Source: Chryseobacterium sp. KLBC 52 (GTDB lineage Bacteria > Bacteroidota > Bacteroidia > Flavobacteriales > Weeksellaceae). Taken from it: DNA of 64,000 bases. How positions within the stretch are numbered: the stretch's first letter is position 1; each line of letters opens with the position of its first letter. The stretch is taken from assembly GCF_003347605.1 (NCBI RefSeq), contig NZ_QDFZ01000002.1:62001-126000 (forward strand). The letters are read 5' to 3'. This document shows positions 1 to 8,956 of the stretch, in pieces. Position numbers and translations under genes: made by a program. The notes beneath the pieces were generated by a model, which worked only from the letters and a program-made list of their open reading frames with translations, was not told the origin of the DNA and ran no database searches.

Positions 1-2427
1 ACTTTTACCAGTTTCCGTCCTATTTTCCAACAGAATTTCATTACCATTTCCTATAACTATGCCAACAGAAATTATTCAAGATATTTGTTTACAGGAAAGC
101 TTGAGCATCAGAGAGAGAAATTCAAAGTAGGATTCAACTGGTTTATGGAAAATGATAACAAGAATGCACCTCTTTCTTTAAACCTTTCTAAGGAAGATGA
201 GCAGATTCTTGCGGAAGCCGGAAATAATCCTGACCTGATGTATGCTCCTTCAGGAGTGATAACGGAATATGATGTCAATAAAATTTTATACAAACTAAGT
301 CCCGCAGGTAATTTCTATGAATATTCTACGGATTCGAGCTTAACACTTTATCAGGTTTCTTTTACTTACTTCGGAGCTAATCAGGGAGACTATAAAATAG
401 CACAAACCACCAACAACGGACGTGTTTTTGAATATGTAGGCCCTAATGGCGGAGATTACAGAGCCGTAAGAAAACTTCCTTCTCCCCAGAAATCACAGGT
501 ATACTCTCTGAATTCTGAATACCTTTTAAATGAAGGAAAAATAGGAGCTGATATCTCTCTGAGTAACTATGACGTCAATTTATTTTCATCAAAAGATTCT
601 GATCAGAATATGGGGTATGCATGGCGTATTTTTGGAAATAAAAGCTTCACAAAGAACACATGGAGAGGAACTCCAAGCTTTGAATATCAATATATAGACA
701 GACAGTTTCATATTCTTGACCGTATCAATGATGTGGAATTCTCCAGAGACTTCAACCTTACCCAGGAATTCAATAAAAAGACCCAAAACAGATTTATCTT
801 CAGCTTTTTAAACAAATGGAATAATAAATCTACGCTGAATTACCGCATCAATTATCTGAATGAACAGGATTCTTACAAAGGGATTAAAAATGATCTTGAC
901 TTCGGCTGGCTGACAGGAAAATTCTTTACGAAAGGGAATCTGTCTTATCTGAGTACCAATGCAACCCTTCAGGATACAAAGTTCATCCGTGGTGGAGTTT
1001 CAACAGAATTTACCGGTAAAAAAGGAAGCTGGGCCATCGGTGGAAGCATGGAACATAATGAGAAGAAGTACAACGATACTCAGCTAATGGATGTCACTAG
1101 TTTCAGCTGGAAAGAAATCTTTTTGCAAAAGAAAATCGGTGACAGTACAAGAACCAAATTATTAGCGAAAGTATATATGAGAGATAATGACTCAGTACGT
1201 GATAACAGGCTGCAGAATATGAACAATATTTTGGGGATCATGGCTGAAAGTCAGATTATCAAGACCGAAAGAACCAGTTTAAATGCCCTGATTCACTACC
1301 GAAAATTCTTCTACGCAGGTGCAGAAGGTGAAGTAACCCGTAATAATGATTTTGTTGTTGGAAACATCTTATACAACCAACAGCTGTTCAGAAACGGGAT
1401 GCGTCTTCAGGCTTTCTATGAACTGGGCAACGGGCAGGAAGCGCAGAGGGAATTTCAGTACATTAAAGTAACAGACGGACAAGGTGTTTATAAATGGACC
1501 GATTATAACGGAGACGGCGTTCAGCAGCTGGACGAATTTGAAATTGCCGAGTATTCTGATCTTGCCCAATACATCCGTGTCTATACAAATTCTGTACGAT
1601 ATATTCCTTCCAATAAAAATAAACTACAGTTGGCCCTATTTGTCAATCCGGCCATTGTTTTCAACTCTGAAAATGGATTTCTAAAACGTTGGAATTTCAA
1701 TATTTCATTAAATTCTCAAAACTCATTCTACAAAAAGGAAAAAGTACTCGTTCTGAATCCTTTTGAAAAGAACAGTGATCAGATTCTTAAAAATCAGAAC
1801 ATTCTTGCTTCCGTGCAGTTTAATCCAACGGACAAATCAGGGTGGAACGGAAATTACAGATTTATCACCAATGATAATCTCATCAATGCGAATTTCAGTA
1901 ATGAAGAACGTGAACAGACTTCCCATTTCCTGAATATAGGATATTGGTTCAATAAAGAATTCAGAGTGGATTGGGAAAACTCTGTGCATGATATACAGAA
2001 CTCTTCACAATTATTTAAAACCAGAGATTATCGTCTCAATAATTTTGAAACCAAGCCTAAAGCAACATATAAATTTACAGATGCCATTCAGGCCGAATTA
2101 TCTTCTGCTTTCCGTCAGAAACAAAGACTGGATGGTGAAGAACTTCTTAAAGCTTTTGATATTACGGGAACGATCCAGTGGGAGCGAAGAAAAACGTCTA
2201 TCCGTGGAAACTTCTCATTCATCAATAACAATTTTACAGGAAACAATTTCAGTATTGTAGGAAACCAGATGCTGGACGGGCTTAAACCGGGAAAAAACCA
2301 GGTATGGAGTGTGTTTATCCAGCAAGCTATCAACTCGTTTATCCAGCTGAATCTTAATTACGAAGGAAGAAATTCCGGCGACCGTACCATTCATATCGGA
2401 AGTATGCAGGTAAAAGCAAGTTTCTAA
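1..2427 (+). CDS. Large outer-membrane beta-barrel-like protein, 3' part
   Basis: The reading frame is open from base 1, so the gene starts outside the window; about 808 residues are visible. The sequence is rich in alternating aromatic and polar residues and ends in VKASF, a terminal Phe typical of outer-membrane beta-barrel proteins. An EF-hand-like loop, DYNGDGVQQLDEFE, is encoded at about 1501-1542 (Asp at 1, Asn at 3, Asp at 5, Gly at 6, Glu at 12), suggesting bound calcium in a loop. I do not recognise a characterised family; large barrel-like proteins of this kind are common and unstudied in flavobacteria. It ends at a bidirectional hairpin facing the T9SS cargo gene. Outer-membrane location is an inference. 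Confidence 0.75.
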   Translation, partial: TFTSFRPIFQQNFITISYNYANRNYSRYLFTGKLEHQREKFKVGFNWFMENDNKNAPLSLNLSKEDEQILAEAGNNPDLMYAPSGVITEYDVNKILYKLSPAGNFYEYSTDSSLTLYQVSFTYFGANQGDYKIAQTTNNGRVFEYVGPNGGDYRAVRKLPSPQKSQVYSLNSEYLLNEGKIGADISLSNYDVNLFSSKDSDQNMGYAWRIFGNKSFTKNTWRGTPSFEYQYIDRQFHILDRINDVEFSRDFNLTQEFNKKTQNRFIFSFLNKWNNKSTLNYRINYLNEQDSYKGIKNDLDFGWLTGKFFTKGNLSYLSTNATLQDTKFIRGGVSTEFTGKKGSWAIGGSMEHNEKKYNDTQLMDVTSFSWKEIFLQKKIGDSTRTKLLAKVYMRDNDSVRDNRLQNMNNILGIMAESQIIKTERTSLNALIHYRKFFYAGAEGEVTRNNDFVVGNILYNQQLFRNGMRLQAFYELGNGQEAQREFQYIKVTDGQGVYKWTDYNGDGVQQLDEFEIAEYSDLAQYIRVYTNSVRYIPSNKNKLQLALFVNPAIVFNSENGFLKRWNFNISLNSQNSFYKKEKVLVLNPFEKNSDQILKNQNILASVQFNPTDKSGWNGNYRFITNDNLINANFSNEEREQTSHFLNIGYWFNKEFRVDWENSVHDIQNSSQLFKTRDYRLNNFETKPKATYKFTDAIQAELSSAFRQKQRLDGEELLKAFDITGTIQWERRKTSIRGNFSFINNNFTGNNFSIVGNQMLDGLKPGKNQVWSVFIQQAINSFIQLNLNYEGRNSGDRTIHIGSMQVKASF

Positions 2428-2453
2428 TAGTGACTATTATTTTTTACAATAAA

Positions 2454-2487
2454 GAAATCCCCAATATCGTTATCGGGGATTTCCTTT
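2454..2487. terminator. Bidirectional terminator hairpin
   Basis: A perfect 9-bp stem GAAATCCCC / GGGGATTTC (2454-2462 and 2475-2483) with a 12-nt loop lies between two convergent genes. Short A and T runs on both sides suit termination on both strands. Confidence 0.7.
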
Positions 2488-2504
2488 GGTTATTAGTTTA
2501 ACAG

Positions 2505-4475
2505 TTATTTTTTAATGATTTTCACGGACTGTGATCCTTTTTCGGTATTTACTTTTACAAGATAAACTCCTGCTGTAGCACGTCTCATGTCTACAGAACC
2601 TTTTTCAGCATTAATTGTTTCGCTGAGAATTCTCTGGCCTGAAACATTATACACTTCAACATCTTTGATTTTATTATCAGTATCGATATAAAGGTAGTCC
2701 ACAACCGGGTTTGGATAAACGCTTACCGTATTCTTTTTCATGGCTTCATTTACCGCCAATACTGCTGCTGTAAATTCAAAACTGCCAAGATCCGGTGTCA
2801 GAGCATTTCTTGTATTACCATCTGCATCTAATGTTACTTCGGCTACCGGAGTTCCTTTGTTGTCAAGAGCAGCATTTCCTGTAGCAGACAAGTGGAAATC
2901 GGTTGCTGACATAAACACTGGCAGAACATTCAACGAATTCACATTTCCTCCGAATCCCGCCTGGATATCAGCAAGAGTAGCTTTTGCCAATCCTCCGATA
3001 TAGCCCAGATTTGTTCCTGCAGAATAAAAATTATTATAGTTAATCGTAGAGAAAACACTGCTGGCTGCTCCTGCATAAACAGCATATTTTTCACCCGCTT
3101 GTGTTTGAGTATTGACAAAAAGATTGTTTCTCACATCAATACCTCCTGCACCGGTTACCCCGCTTGTAATATTTAAAGCGGATGGCCTTCCTGCAACAGT
3201 TTGGCTTACATCCATCACAACTGTATTGTAATACAGTTTATATCCTCCTCCTGAGGTAATGATAATTCCGTTTCCATTGTCATTGACACCTCCGGTGGTT
3301 GCATATCCATAACCGGCAACTCCGCTTACGGTATTATTGGCAACCAGGGTATTGGAAGTAAGGCTTGATGTGGCTAAATAAATTCCCTGCGCCCCATATC
3401 CGGATGTATTGGTATTTTTGATCCCTGTTATTTTATTATTGATAATAGTCATTGCACTTGTCATTGTTCCTCCTGCATAGATACCCGCAAACAGAGAACC
3501 AGTTCCGCTGGAATTAAAATTGGAAATTGTATTTCCTCTTACTATAATATTGGCGGCTGCAGAGGCTCCAGTACTACCAGAGGTAATTGTTATTCCCGAG
3601 GCACCTCCCGCACCTGTTCCTGTATACCCAATATTGGTAATGGTATTTGAAATAATTGAGGAATTAACTGTAGCAGTTGCAAACCAGACTCCTCTCTTGA
3701 TTTCAGCAATGGTAGTCTCGAAATTACCAATCGTGTTATTGCTTACCGTTACTCCATCTGCACCCTGAACATAAATTCCTCCAAGGCGGTTGGCATCTGC
3801 TCCCGTGGCACTTATATCATTACCTGTAACCAATGTATTAGCTCCATTACCCGCAGCTGTAGCAGCAAATAAATAAATTCCCATGTATGCTTTCTTCACT
3901 GCATTATTCTGGATCGTAACATTATTAAAGAAGCCTCCTGTAGGCGTTGTGGCTCCGTCATACATCACTAAAGCTGAAGAATTATTCATACCATTTACAA
4001 TATTCAGGTTTTTAACCATAATATTAGTATTGGCAGCAGCGGCAGAAGCCGCAATAAAGGTAAGTACCTGCGGTGCTGTAGTAGAAGTATTGGTAAGGGT
4101 AAGATCTCTTGTCGTTCCTGAAGCTGCATTGCTTCCATCCAGGGTAATATTACTACCCAGTATTCTTACTAAGGGTGCACTGGCAATATCACCGGAAATA
4201 GAAGCTGTAACTCCTGTTGCAGGTTTTATGGCAACAGAAGTATAGCTTGTTGCTCCGCCACTGGCATTCAGACTCGCGGTTGCTGTTTCTGTTGTGTTTG
4301 CTGTGATACTGATTGTAATTGCTCCCTGGTGTGTTCCCGCATTAATAGCATCGAATGCTCCCTTTAATGTGGTATAGGTTCCTGTAGCTGTTCCTGCCGT
4401 CGCAGAAATATTCACTTGTGAATAAAAATTTGATGAAACCAAAATTGCCATCAAACAAAATAGAATTTTTCTCAT
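2505..4475 (-). CDS. Secreted beta-helix-like protein with T9SS type A sorting domain
   Basis: Predicted cell-surface or secreted cargo of the type IX secretion system. Residues 1-19 form a signal peptide ending FYSQ. Residues about 20-560 are low-complexity and rich in Gly, Ala, Ser, Thr and Asn, with repeated N-T-I and N-N-I motifs typical of right-handed parallel beta-helix (pectate-lyase-like) proteins. The last ~75 residues carry the T9SS type A sorting signature: VYPNPVVDYLYI, then VYNVSGQRIL, then GVYLVKVNTEKG and the basic end IIKK. No catalytic residues could be identified, so it may be an adhesin or polysaccharide-binding protein rather than an enzyme. Long open frames on the opposite strand are by-products of its biased composition. 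Confidence 0.85.
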   Translation of the reverse strand: MRKILFCLMAILVSSNFYSQVNISATAGTATGTYTTLKGAFDAINAGTHQGAITISITANTTETATASLNASGGATSYTSVAIKPATGVTASISGDIASAPLVRILGSNITLDGSNAASGTTRDLTLTNTSTTAPQVLTFIAASAAAANTNIMVKNLNIVNGMNNSSALVMYDGATTPTGGFFNNVTIQNNAVKKAYMGIYLFAATAAGNGANTLVTGNDISATGADANRLGGIYVQGADGVTVSNNTIGNFETTIAEIKRGVWFATATVNSSIISNTITNIGYTGTGAGGASGITITSGSTGASAAANIIVRGNTISNFNSSGTGSLFAGIYAGGTMTSAMTIINNKITGIKNTNTSGYGAQGIYLATSSLTSNTLVANNTVSGVAGYGYATTGGVNDNGNGIIITSGGGYKLYYNTVVMDVSQTVAGRPSALNITSGVTGAGGIDVRNNLFVNTQTQAGEKYAVYAGAASSVFSTINYNNFYSAGTNLGYIGGLAKATLADIQAGFGGNVNSLNVLPVFMSATDFHLSATGNAALDNKGTPVAEVTLDADGNTRNALTPDLGSFEFTAAVLAVNEAMKKNTVSVYPNPVVDYLYIDTDNKIKDVEVYNVSGQRILSETINAEKGSVDMRRATAGVYLVKVNTEKGSQSVKIIKK

Positions 4476-4641
4476 GACATTAATTTTTATTACACTAAAT
4501 ATAAAAAATAATTATCAATAAAATTCAATAAATACTGATAATCAATTAAATATATTAAATAAAAATTAAACATAATATCATAAAATCCTTTAAACAACAT
4601 CACTTCAACAAAACACAATACCACATTTTAATTTATAAAAA

Positions 4642-4669
4642 TTTGTTTTTTTAGAATTTCGTAAATTTG
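4642..4669 (+). promoter_or_regulatory. Bacteroidota-type promoter of dusB
   Basis: The -7 box TAAATTTG (4662-4669) fits the TAnnTTTG consensus; TTTG at 4642-4645 is a possible -33 element, spaced slightly short. The -7 box ends only 4 nt before the ATG at 4674, so transcription probably starts at or very near the start codon, giving a leaderless mRNA. Confidence 0.6.
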
Positions 4670-4673
4670 CACC

Positions 4674-5669
4674 ATGATAAAAATAGGCAACATAGAACTG
4701 CCGGAATTTCCACTTTTGCTGGCTCCGATGGAAGACGTAAGTGATCCTCCGTTCAGACGTTTGTGTAAAATGCATGGTGCAGATTTAATGTATTCGGAAT
4801 TTATTTCTTCCGAAGGGTTAATTCGTGACGCTATCAAGAGTCGTAAAAAGCTGGATATTTTCGATTATGAAAGACCCGTTGGGATACAGATTTTTGGTGG
4901 TGACGAAGAAGCTATGGCTATGTCTGCAAGAATTGTTGAAACGGTAAATCCGGATCTGGTAGATATTAATTTCGGATGTCCTGTAAAAAAAGTTGTCTGC
5001 AAAGGAGCAGGAGCTGGTGTTTTGAAAGATATCGACCTTATGGTACGTCTTACAAAAGCTGTTGTAAGCTCTACTCATCTTCCTGTTACGGTAAAAACCC
5101 GTCTGGGTTGGGACAGCACCAGTATTAATATTGATGAAGTGGCAGAACGCCTGCAGGAAACAGGAATTAAAGCGCTTACGATACATGCGAGAACCCGTGC
5201 TCAAATGTACAAGGGTGAAGCAGACTGGGAACATATTTCAAGAATTAAACAAAATCCTAATATCGAGATTCCGATTTTTGGAAACGGTGATATAGATTCA
5301 GCTGAAAAAGCATTAGCATATAAACAAAAGTATGCATGTGACGGTATTATGATCGGACGTGCTGCTATTGGATATCCATGGATTTTTAATGAAATCAAAC
5401 ATTTCTTTGCAACAGGAGAGCATTTACCTGAACCGACAATTTCAGACCGGTTACTGGCAGTGCGTCAGCATGCAGAATGGAGTGCAGAGTGGAAAGGAGA
5501 AAGATTAGGACTGGTTGAAATGAGACAGCATTACAGCAACTATTTCCGGGGAATTCCTCATTTCAAGGAGTTCAGAAAAAAGTTCCTGGAAGTATTCACA
5601 ATGGAAGAAATGAATAGCTTGATCAAAGAAACCCAACAGTTTTACGAAGAATATCAGGCACAGCTATAA
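4674..5669 (+). CDS. dusB: tRNA-dihydrouridine synthase (DusB family)
   Basis: FMN enzyme that reduces uridines in the D-loop of tRNA to dihydrouridine using NAD(P)H. The 331-aa length is normal. The N-terminal TIM barrel starts with PLLLAPMEDVSDPPFRRLC. The catalytic Cys102 sits in NFGCPVKKV, followed by the conserved KGAGAGVL. VKTRLGWD and HARTRAQMYKGEADW are FMN- and tRNA-binding segments, and GNGDI and IGRAAIGYPWIF are phosphate-binding segments. The ATG is fixed by the promoter box immediately upstream. The gene stands alone and ends in a strong terminator. Confidence 0.93.
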   Translation: MIKIGNIELPEFPLLLAPMEDVSDPPFRRLCKMHGADLMYSEFISSEGLIRDAIKSRKKLDIFDYERPVGIQIFGGDEEAMAMSARIVETVNPDLVDINFGCPVKKVVCKGAGAGVLKDIDLMVRLTKAVVSSTHLPVTVKTRLGWDSTSINIDEVAERLQETGIKALTIHARTRAQMYKGEADWEHISRIKQNPNIEIPIFGNGDIDSAEKALAYKQKYACDGIMIGRAAIGYPWIFNEIKHFFATGEHLPEPTISDRLLAVRQHAEWSAEWKGERLGLVEMRQHYSNYFRGIPHFKEFRKKFLEVFTMEEMNSLIKETQQFYEEYQAQL

Positions 5670-5673
5670 AAAT

Positions 5674-5705
5674 AAAACCATCAGCAAAACTGATGGTTTT
5701 TTTAT
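5674..5705. terminator. Rho-independent terminator after dusB
   Basis: An 11-bp stem AAAACCATCAG / CTGATGGTTTT with loop CAAAA (5674-5700) followed by T's. The A-rich left side means it can also serve deoC on the minus strand. Confidence 0.85.
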
Positions 5706-5719
5706 AGTAAGAATCTCAT

Positions 5720-6463
5720 TTAATATCCTTCTGATGAAGATTCGTTTTTAAGTAATCCCAGAGCTGAAGAGGTTCCAATTCTTTTAACTCCCATTTTGAT
5801 CATTTTTTCAGCATCTTCGGGAGTTCTTACTCCACCTGCTGCTTTTACAGGAAGTTTCCCAGCGTTGCTGAGCATAATTGTTATTCCTTCAAAGGTTGCT
5901 CCGTTAGGCTTTCCTTCGGCAGTCTGATAAAATCCTGTGGATGACTTGACAAAAATTTTCGACAACTCATTTTCAGAAAAATTCTCTTCTGCCCAGGTAG
6001 AAATCTTTTTAGTAAGATCGGCAATCTGTTCATCAGTTAATGCTGCAATTTCAATAATCCATTTTGCAATTTTATGATGCTCAAGAGATAACTGGGTACA
6101 TTTTACAAATTCCTCTCTTACCAGTTCTGTATTTCCCTGCAGATAAGCCGTATAATTAATGACAAAATCTAATTCATCTGCTCCGTCTTCTATTGCTTTT
6201 GAAGCTTCTGTAAGTTTTTCATCAATAGAATACGTTCCTTCGTGGAAACCTATTACGGTTCCAACTACAACATTTGAATGTCTTTCCTGAATAAATTTTT
6301 TGATCTCAGATACATACTCCGGTCGAATCATCACGGCAAAAATACCATTGTCTATTGCTTCCTGAGCAAGTTCTTTATCTTTTTGAAGTGTTTCTTCGTG
6401 GGAAATACCTGACTGTTCTGGTGTTTTCAGGTAAGTTGAATCCAAATATTGGGCTATGTTCAT
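5720..6463 (-). CDS. deoC: Deoxyribose-phosphate aldolase
   Basis: Cytoplasmic class I aldolase that splits 2-deoxyribose 5-phosphate into glyceraldehyde 3-phosphate and acetaldehyde in deoxynucleoside catabolism. At 247 aa it is normal size. Lys173 in KIFVKSSTGF matches the Schiff-base lysine, Lys208 in VKAAGGVRT the second active-site lysine, and Asp99 in DELDFVIN the catalytic aspartate. The start lies 4 nt after the stop of the Lrp-type regulator gene, so the two are almost certainly co-transcribed. A local Lrp regulator next to deoC suggests control by a metabolite, but no operator was identified. Confidence 0.95.
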   Translation of the reverse strand: MNIAQYLDSTYLKTPEQSGISHEETLQKDKELAQEAIDNGIFAVMIRPEYVSEIKKFIQERHSNVVVGTVIGFHEGTYSIDEKLTEASKAIEDGADELDFVINYTAYLQGNTELVREEFVKCTQLSLEHHKIAKWIIEIAALTDEQIADLTKKISTWAEENFSENELSKIFVKSSTGFYQTAEGKPNGATFEGITIMLSNAGKLPVKAAGGVRTPEDAEKMIKMGVKRIGTSSALGLLKNESSSEGY

Positions 6464-6467
6464 ATTA

Positions 6468-6938
6468 TTATACTTTCAATTGTCTGTAAATACCTTGTTC
6501 TAAAGATATAAAAGTTTCTGTTCTTGTTACTCCTTTCAGTTTTTGAAGCTTACTAAGAATCTGCATTAAGTGATCATTGTCTTTACAAAGCACTTTAAGG
6601 AAAATGGTATAATTTCCTGTCGTATAGTGGGCTTCCACTACTTCGTTGATATCATGCAAAGACTTTACCACTTCCGGATAATGACTTGGCTGATCCAAAA
6701 ATACACCGATGTAGGAGATTACTTTATATCCAATTTTCTTAGGGTTAAGAAATGATATTGAATTTTCAATAACTCCTGCATGTTCGAGTTTTTTGATTCT
6801 TTGATGCACTGCCGTGGTGGAAATTCCAACATTTTTTGAAATGTGGGCTAAAGAAGTTTTAGCATTATCCATCAACATGTAGATGATTTCTTTGTCAATA
6901 GAATCTAAATGGTAGCTTGTGTTGCTCGAATTTTTCAT
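6468..6938 (-). CDS. Lrp/AsnC family transcriptional regulator
   Basis: 156-aa DNA-binding regulator. Residues about 9-60 form the AsnC-type winged helix-turn-helix (LDSIDKEIIYMLMDNAKTSL, then STTAVHQRIKKLEHAGVI). Residues 70-156 form the RAM/AsnC ligand-binding and oligomerisation domain, including VEAHYTTGNYTIFLKV. It lies directly upstream of deoC (4-nt gap) and 28 nt downstream of the phosphatase gene, so it may sit inside a three-gene transcript. The ligand cannot be told from sequence; feedback on deoC or on amino acid genes elsewhere are both possible. Confidence 0.9.
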   Translation of the reverse strand: MKNSSNTSYHLDSIDKEIIYMLMDNAKTSLAHISKNVGISTTAVHQRIKKLEHAGVIENSISFLNPKKIGYKVISYIGVFLDQPSHYPEVVKSLHDINEVVEAHYTTGNYTIFLKVLCKDNDHLMQILSKLQKLKGVTRTETFISLEQGIYRQLKV

Positions 6939-6966
6939 TTTCTACTTTTTTTATTATTTATGTTTT

Positions 6967-7902
6967 TTACTGTAAATTTTTAAATTTTACAAAAACCGGA
7001 AAGTGATCGCTATATCCGCCTAAATACCGTGTACCGGCATACGTTCGGAAGGGCCGTCCTTCAAAATTCCTGGTTCTGCTGCGGATTTTTTCAGAATTAA
7101 ATACATGGGCATCCTGAAAAACCAGCATCTTATTATCAAGCAAAGATCTTGACATAATGATCTGATCATACAGCAATCCAGATTTATAATGAAAAGTAGA
7201 ATAATTTCTTGTAGAAAACAATTGTTGAAAAGGGTTCACTAACACCTTCTCATGGTCATTGTCATAGAGAATCTGTACTAAATTTTCATCATCCGGGTTT
7301 TCGTTAAAATCACCACACAATATAACATGCTCTTTTTCAGCATTTACAATTTTCATAATCCGTTGTCGTACTTCATTCAATATAAAGGTTCTTTTAGGTT
7401 TATTAATATCTTTTTCTCGCTTAGAGGGAAGATGGGCGATAAAGACATTAATAATTTCCCCTTTATATTTAATTTTTGAAAAAAGTACGTCTCTGGTTGT
7501 GTCGTAATTTTCTGTGTTTTTATTTATTATTTCAAAAAAGAAAGTAATGGTTTCAGAATCGATTACCTCTACTTTATTTTTATCATATAACATGGCTACA
7601 TCCACTTTTCTTTCATCCATAGAATTGTAATGTACAATTCCATATTCAGAATTAAAGGGTTCCATCTCTACAAGATCTTCTAAAACTTTCCTTCCGGAAA
7701 CTTCAGATAATCCTATTAAAAATGGTAGTACATCATTTTCCTCCTTCATCAGCTGAAATACGTGCGAGATTTTGAAAAGCTTATTTCTATATCTCTTTTC
7801 ATCCCAATTCCTTAATCCTGACCGGGTAGGATCTAATTTGTGGACAGGTTTCGGATCGGGTAAAAATAAATTTTCAACATTATAAAAAGAGAACAGCTCC
7901 AT
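6967..7902 (-). CDS. Endonuclease/exonuclease/phosphatase family protein
   Basis: 311-aa member of the DNase I-like metal-dependent phosphoesterase fold. The N-terminal MELFSFYNVENLF supplies the Asn that helps bind metal; ILCGDFNENPDD is the catalytic Asp/Asn motif; the C-terminal GGYSDHFPVFVKF carries the conserved Ser-Asp-His with the general-acid His. No signal peptide is seen, so it is probably cytoplasmic. The family acts on nucleic acids, inositol phosphates or phospholipids; the substrate here is unknown. It is first in a possible transcript with the Lrp regulator and deoC. Confidence 0.88.
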   Translation of the reverse strand: MELFSFYNVENLFLPDPKPVHKLDPTRSGLRNWDEKRYRNKLFKISHVFQLMKEENDVLPFLIGLSEVSGRKVLEDLVEMEPFNSEYGIVHYNSMDERKVDVAMLYDKNKVEVIDSETITFFFEIINKNTENYDTTRDVLFSKIKYKGEIINVFIAHLPSKREKDINKPKRTFILNEVRQRIMKIVNAEKEHVILCGDFNENPDDENLVQILYDNDHEKVLVNPFQQLFSTRNYSTFHYKSGLLYDQIIMSRSLLDNKMLVFQDAHVFNSEKIRSRTRNFEGRPFRTYAGTRYLGGYSDHFPVFVKFKNLQ

Positions 7903-8284
7903 CTACACTAATTTCTATACTTTTAATTTAATATGTTCTTTTTACTTTAAGGTGTAAATTTATTATTTTTTTTCAAATTTTTGTGATTTACTCTCAAAAC
8001 AGTAAATCAATTTCCAATAAAAAACAATTCAAATATAGTAAAAAATACTAACGAAATAAATCATTATAAATTAATTTTTCAATTATTCGACAGTTTCAAT
8101 ATATTAATCAAAATTGAGACAATATAAAAAAACCGGAAAAATCGAAATAAACCTTAGATTTAAAAACGTTACTGTTAATATTTTTCGCGCTTTTTTAAAT
8201 TACAACAAATATTATTCCATTTGTCTATAACAAATGGAATTAAAATATTGAAGTAAAAATCAGATAAGTTCTGACAATTTTCGC
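7903..8284. other. 382-bp AT-rich intergenic region with one hairpin
   Basis: No open frame of note. An 11-bp perfect inverted repeat, ATTCCATTTGT / ACAAATGGAAT (8214-8224 and 8230-8240), with a CTATA loop lies about 45 nt beyond the trmD stop. It lacks a T-run directly after the stem on either strand, so it is a weak terminator or an RNA-stabilising stem for the trmD message. Confidence 0.5.
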
Positions 8285-8956
8285 TTATAGTAAATCGGGA
8301 CGTTTTTCTTTTGTGATTCTTACCGCTTCATCGTGACGCCATTCTTCAATTTTGCCGAAGTTCCCACTCAACAGGATTTTAGGAACATCCAGACCTTTAT
8401 AGCTTTCAGGTCTTGTATAGATCGGCGGTGAAAGAAGATCATCCTGAAAACTGTCTGTTAAGGCGCTCTGCTCATCGTTCAGAACTCCGGGAAGCAATCT
8501 GATAATTGAGTCTGCCAAAACACATGCAGCCAGTTCTCCCCCTGTAAGAACGTAATCTCCAATTGAAATTTCTTTGGTGATATGAAGGTCTCTTACCCTT
8601 TGGTCTATTCCTTTGTAATGGCCGCAAAGAAAAATTAAATTCTCTTTGATCGATAATGAATTGGCAATTTTTTGATTCAAAGTCACCCCATCCGGAGTCA
8701 GATAGATCACTTCGTCATAATTTCTTTGAGATTTAAGCTCTGAAATGCATTTATCCAATGGTTCTACCATCATGACCATTCCTGCTCCGCCTCCGTAAGG
8801 CTCATCATCAATTTGTCTGTGCTTATTGATTGCCCAGTCTCTCAAATGATGAAAATGTACTTCTACCAGCCCTTTATCCATCGCTCTTTTCAAAATAGAA
8901 GTCTGGAACGGACTTTCCATCAATTCCGGAAGTACGCTTATTATGTCAATTCTCAT
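8285..8956 (-). CDS. trmD: tRNA (guanine-N1)-methyltransferase
   Basis: SPOUT-class enzyme that methylates G37 of tRNAs to m1G with S-adenosylmethionine, preventing +1 frameshifts. It is 223 aa, full length. The start [13 protein letters not shown], the [14 protein letters not shown] segment, and the trefoil-knot SAM-binding region [12 protein letters not shown] ... [15 protein letters not shown] are all present. The ATG overlaps the stop of ndh as ATGA, so its translation is probably coupled to ndh. In many bacteria trmD sits with rpsP and rplS; here it does not. Confidence 0.96.
   Translation of the reverse strand: MRIDIISVLPELMESPFQTSILKRAMDKGLVEVHFHHLRDWAINKHRQIDDEPYGGGAGMVMMVEPLDKCISELKSQRNYDEVIYLTPDGVTLNQKIANSLSIKENLIFLCGHYKGIDQRVRDLHITKEISIGDYVLTGGELAACVLADSIIRLLPGVLNDEQSALTDSFQDDLLSPPIYTRPESYKGLDVPKILLSGNFGKIEEWRHDEAVRITKEKRPDLL

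Noticed and set aside
2740..4245. Several long open frames on the plus strand opposite the T9SS cargo gene
   Set aside because: Composition artefact of a Gly/Ala/Thr-rich gene; no start signals, poor protein composition.
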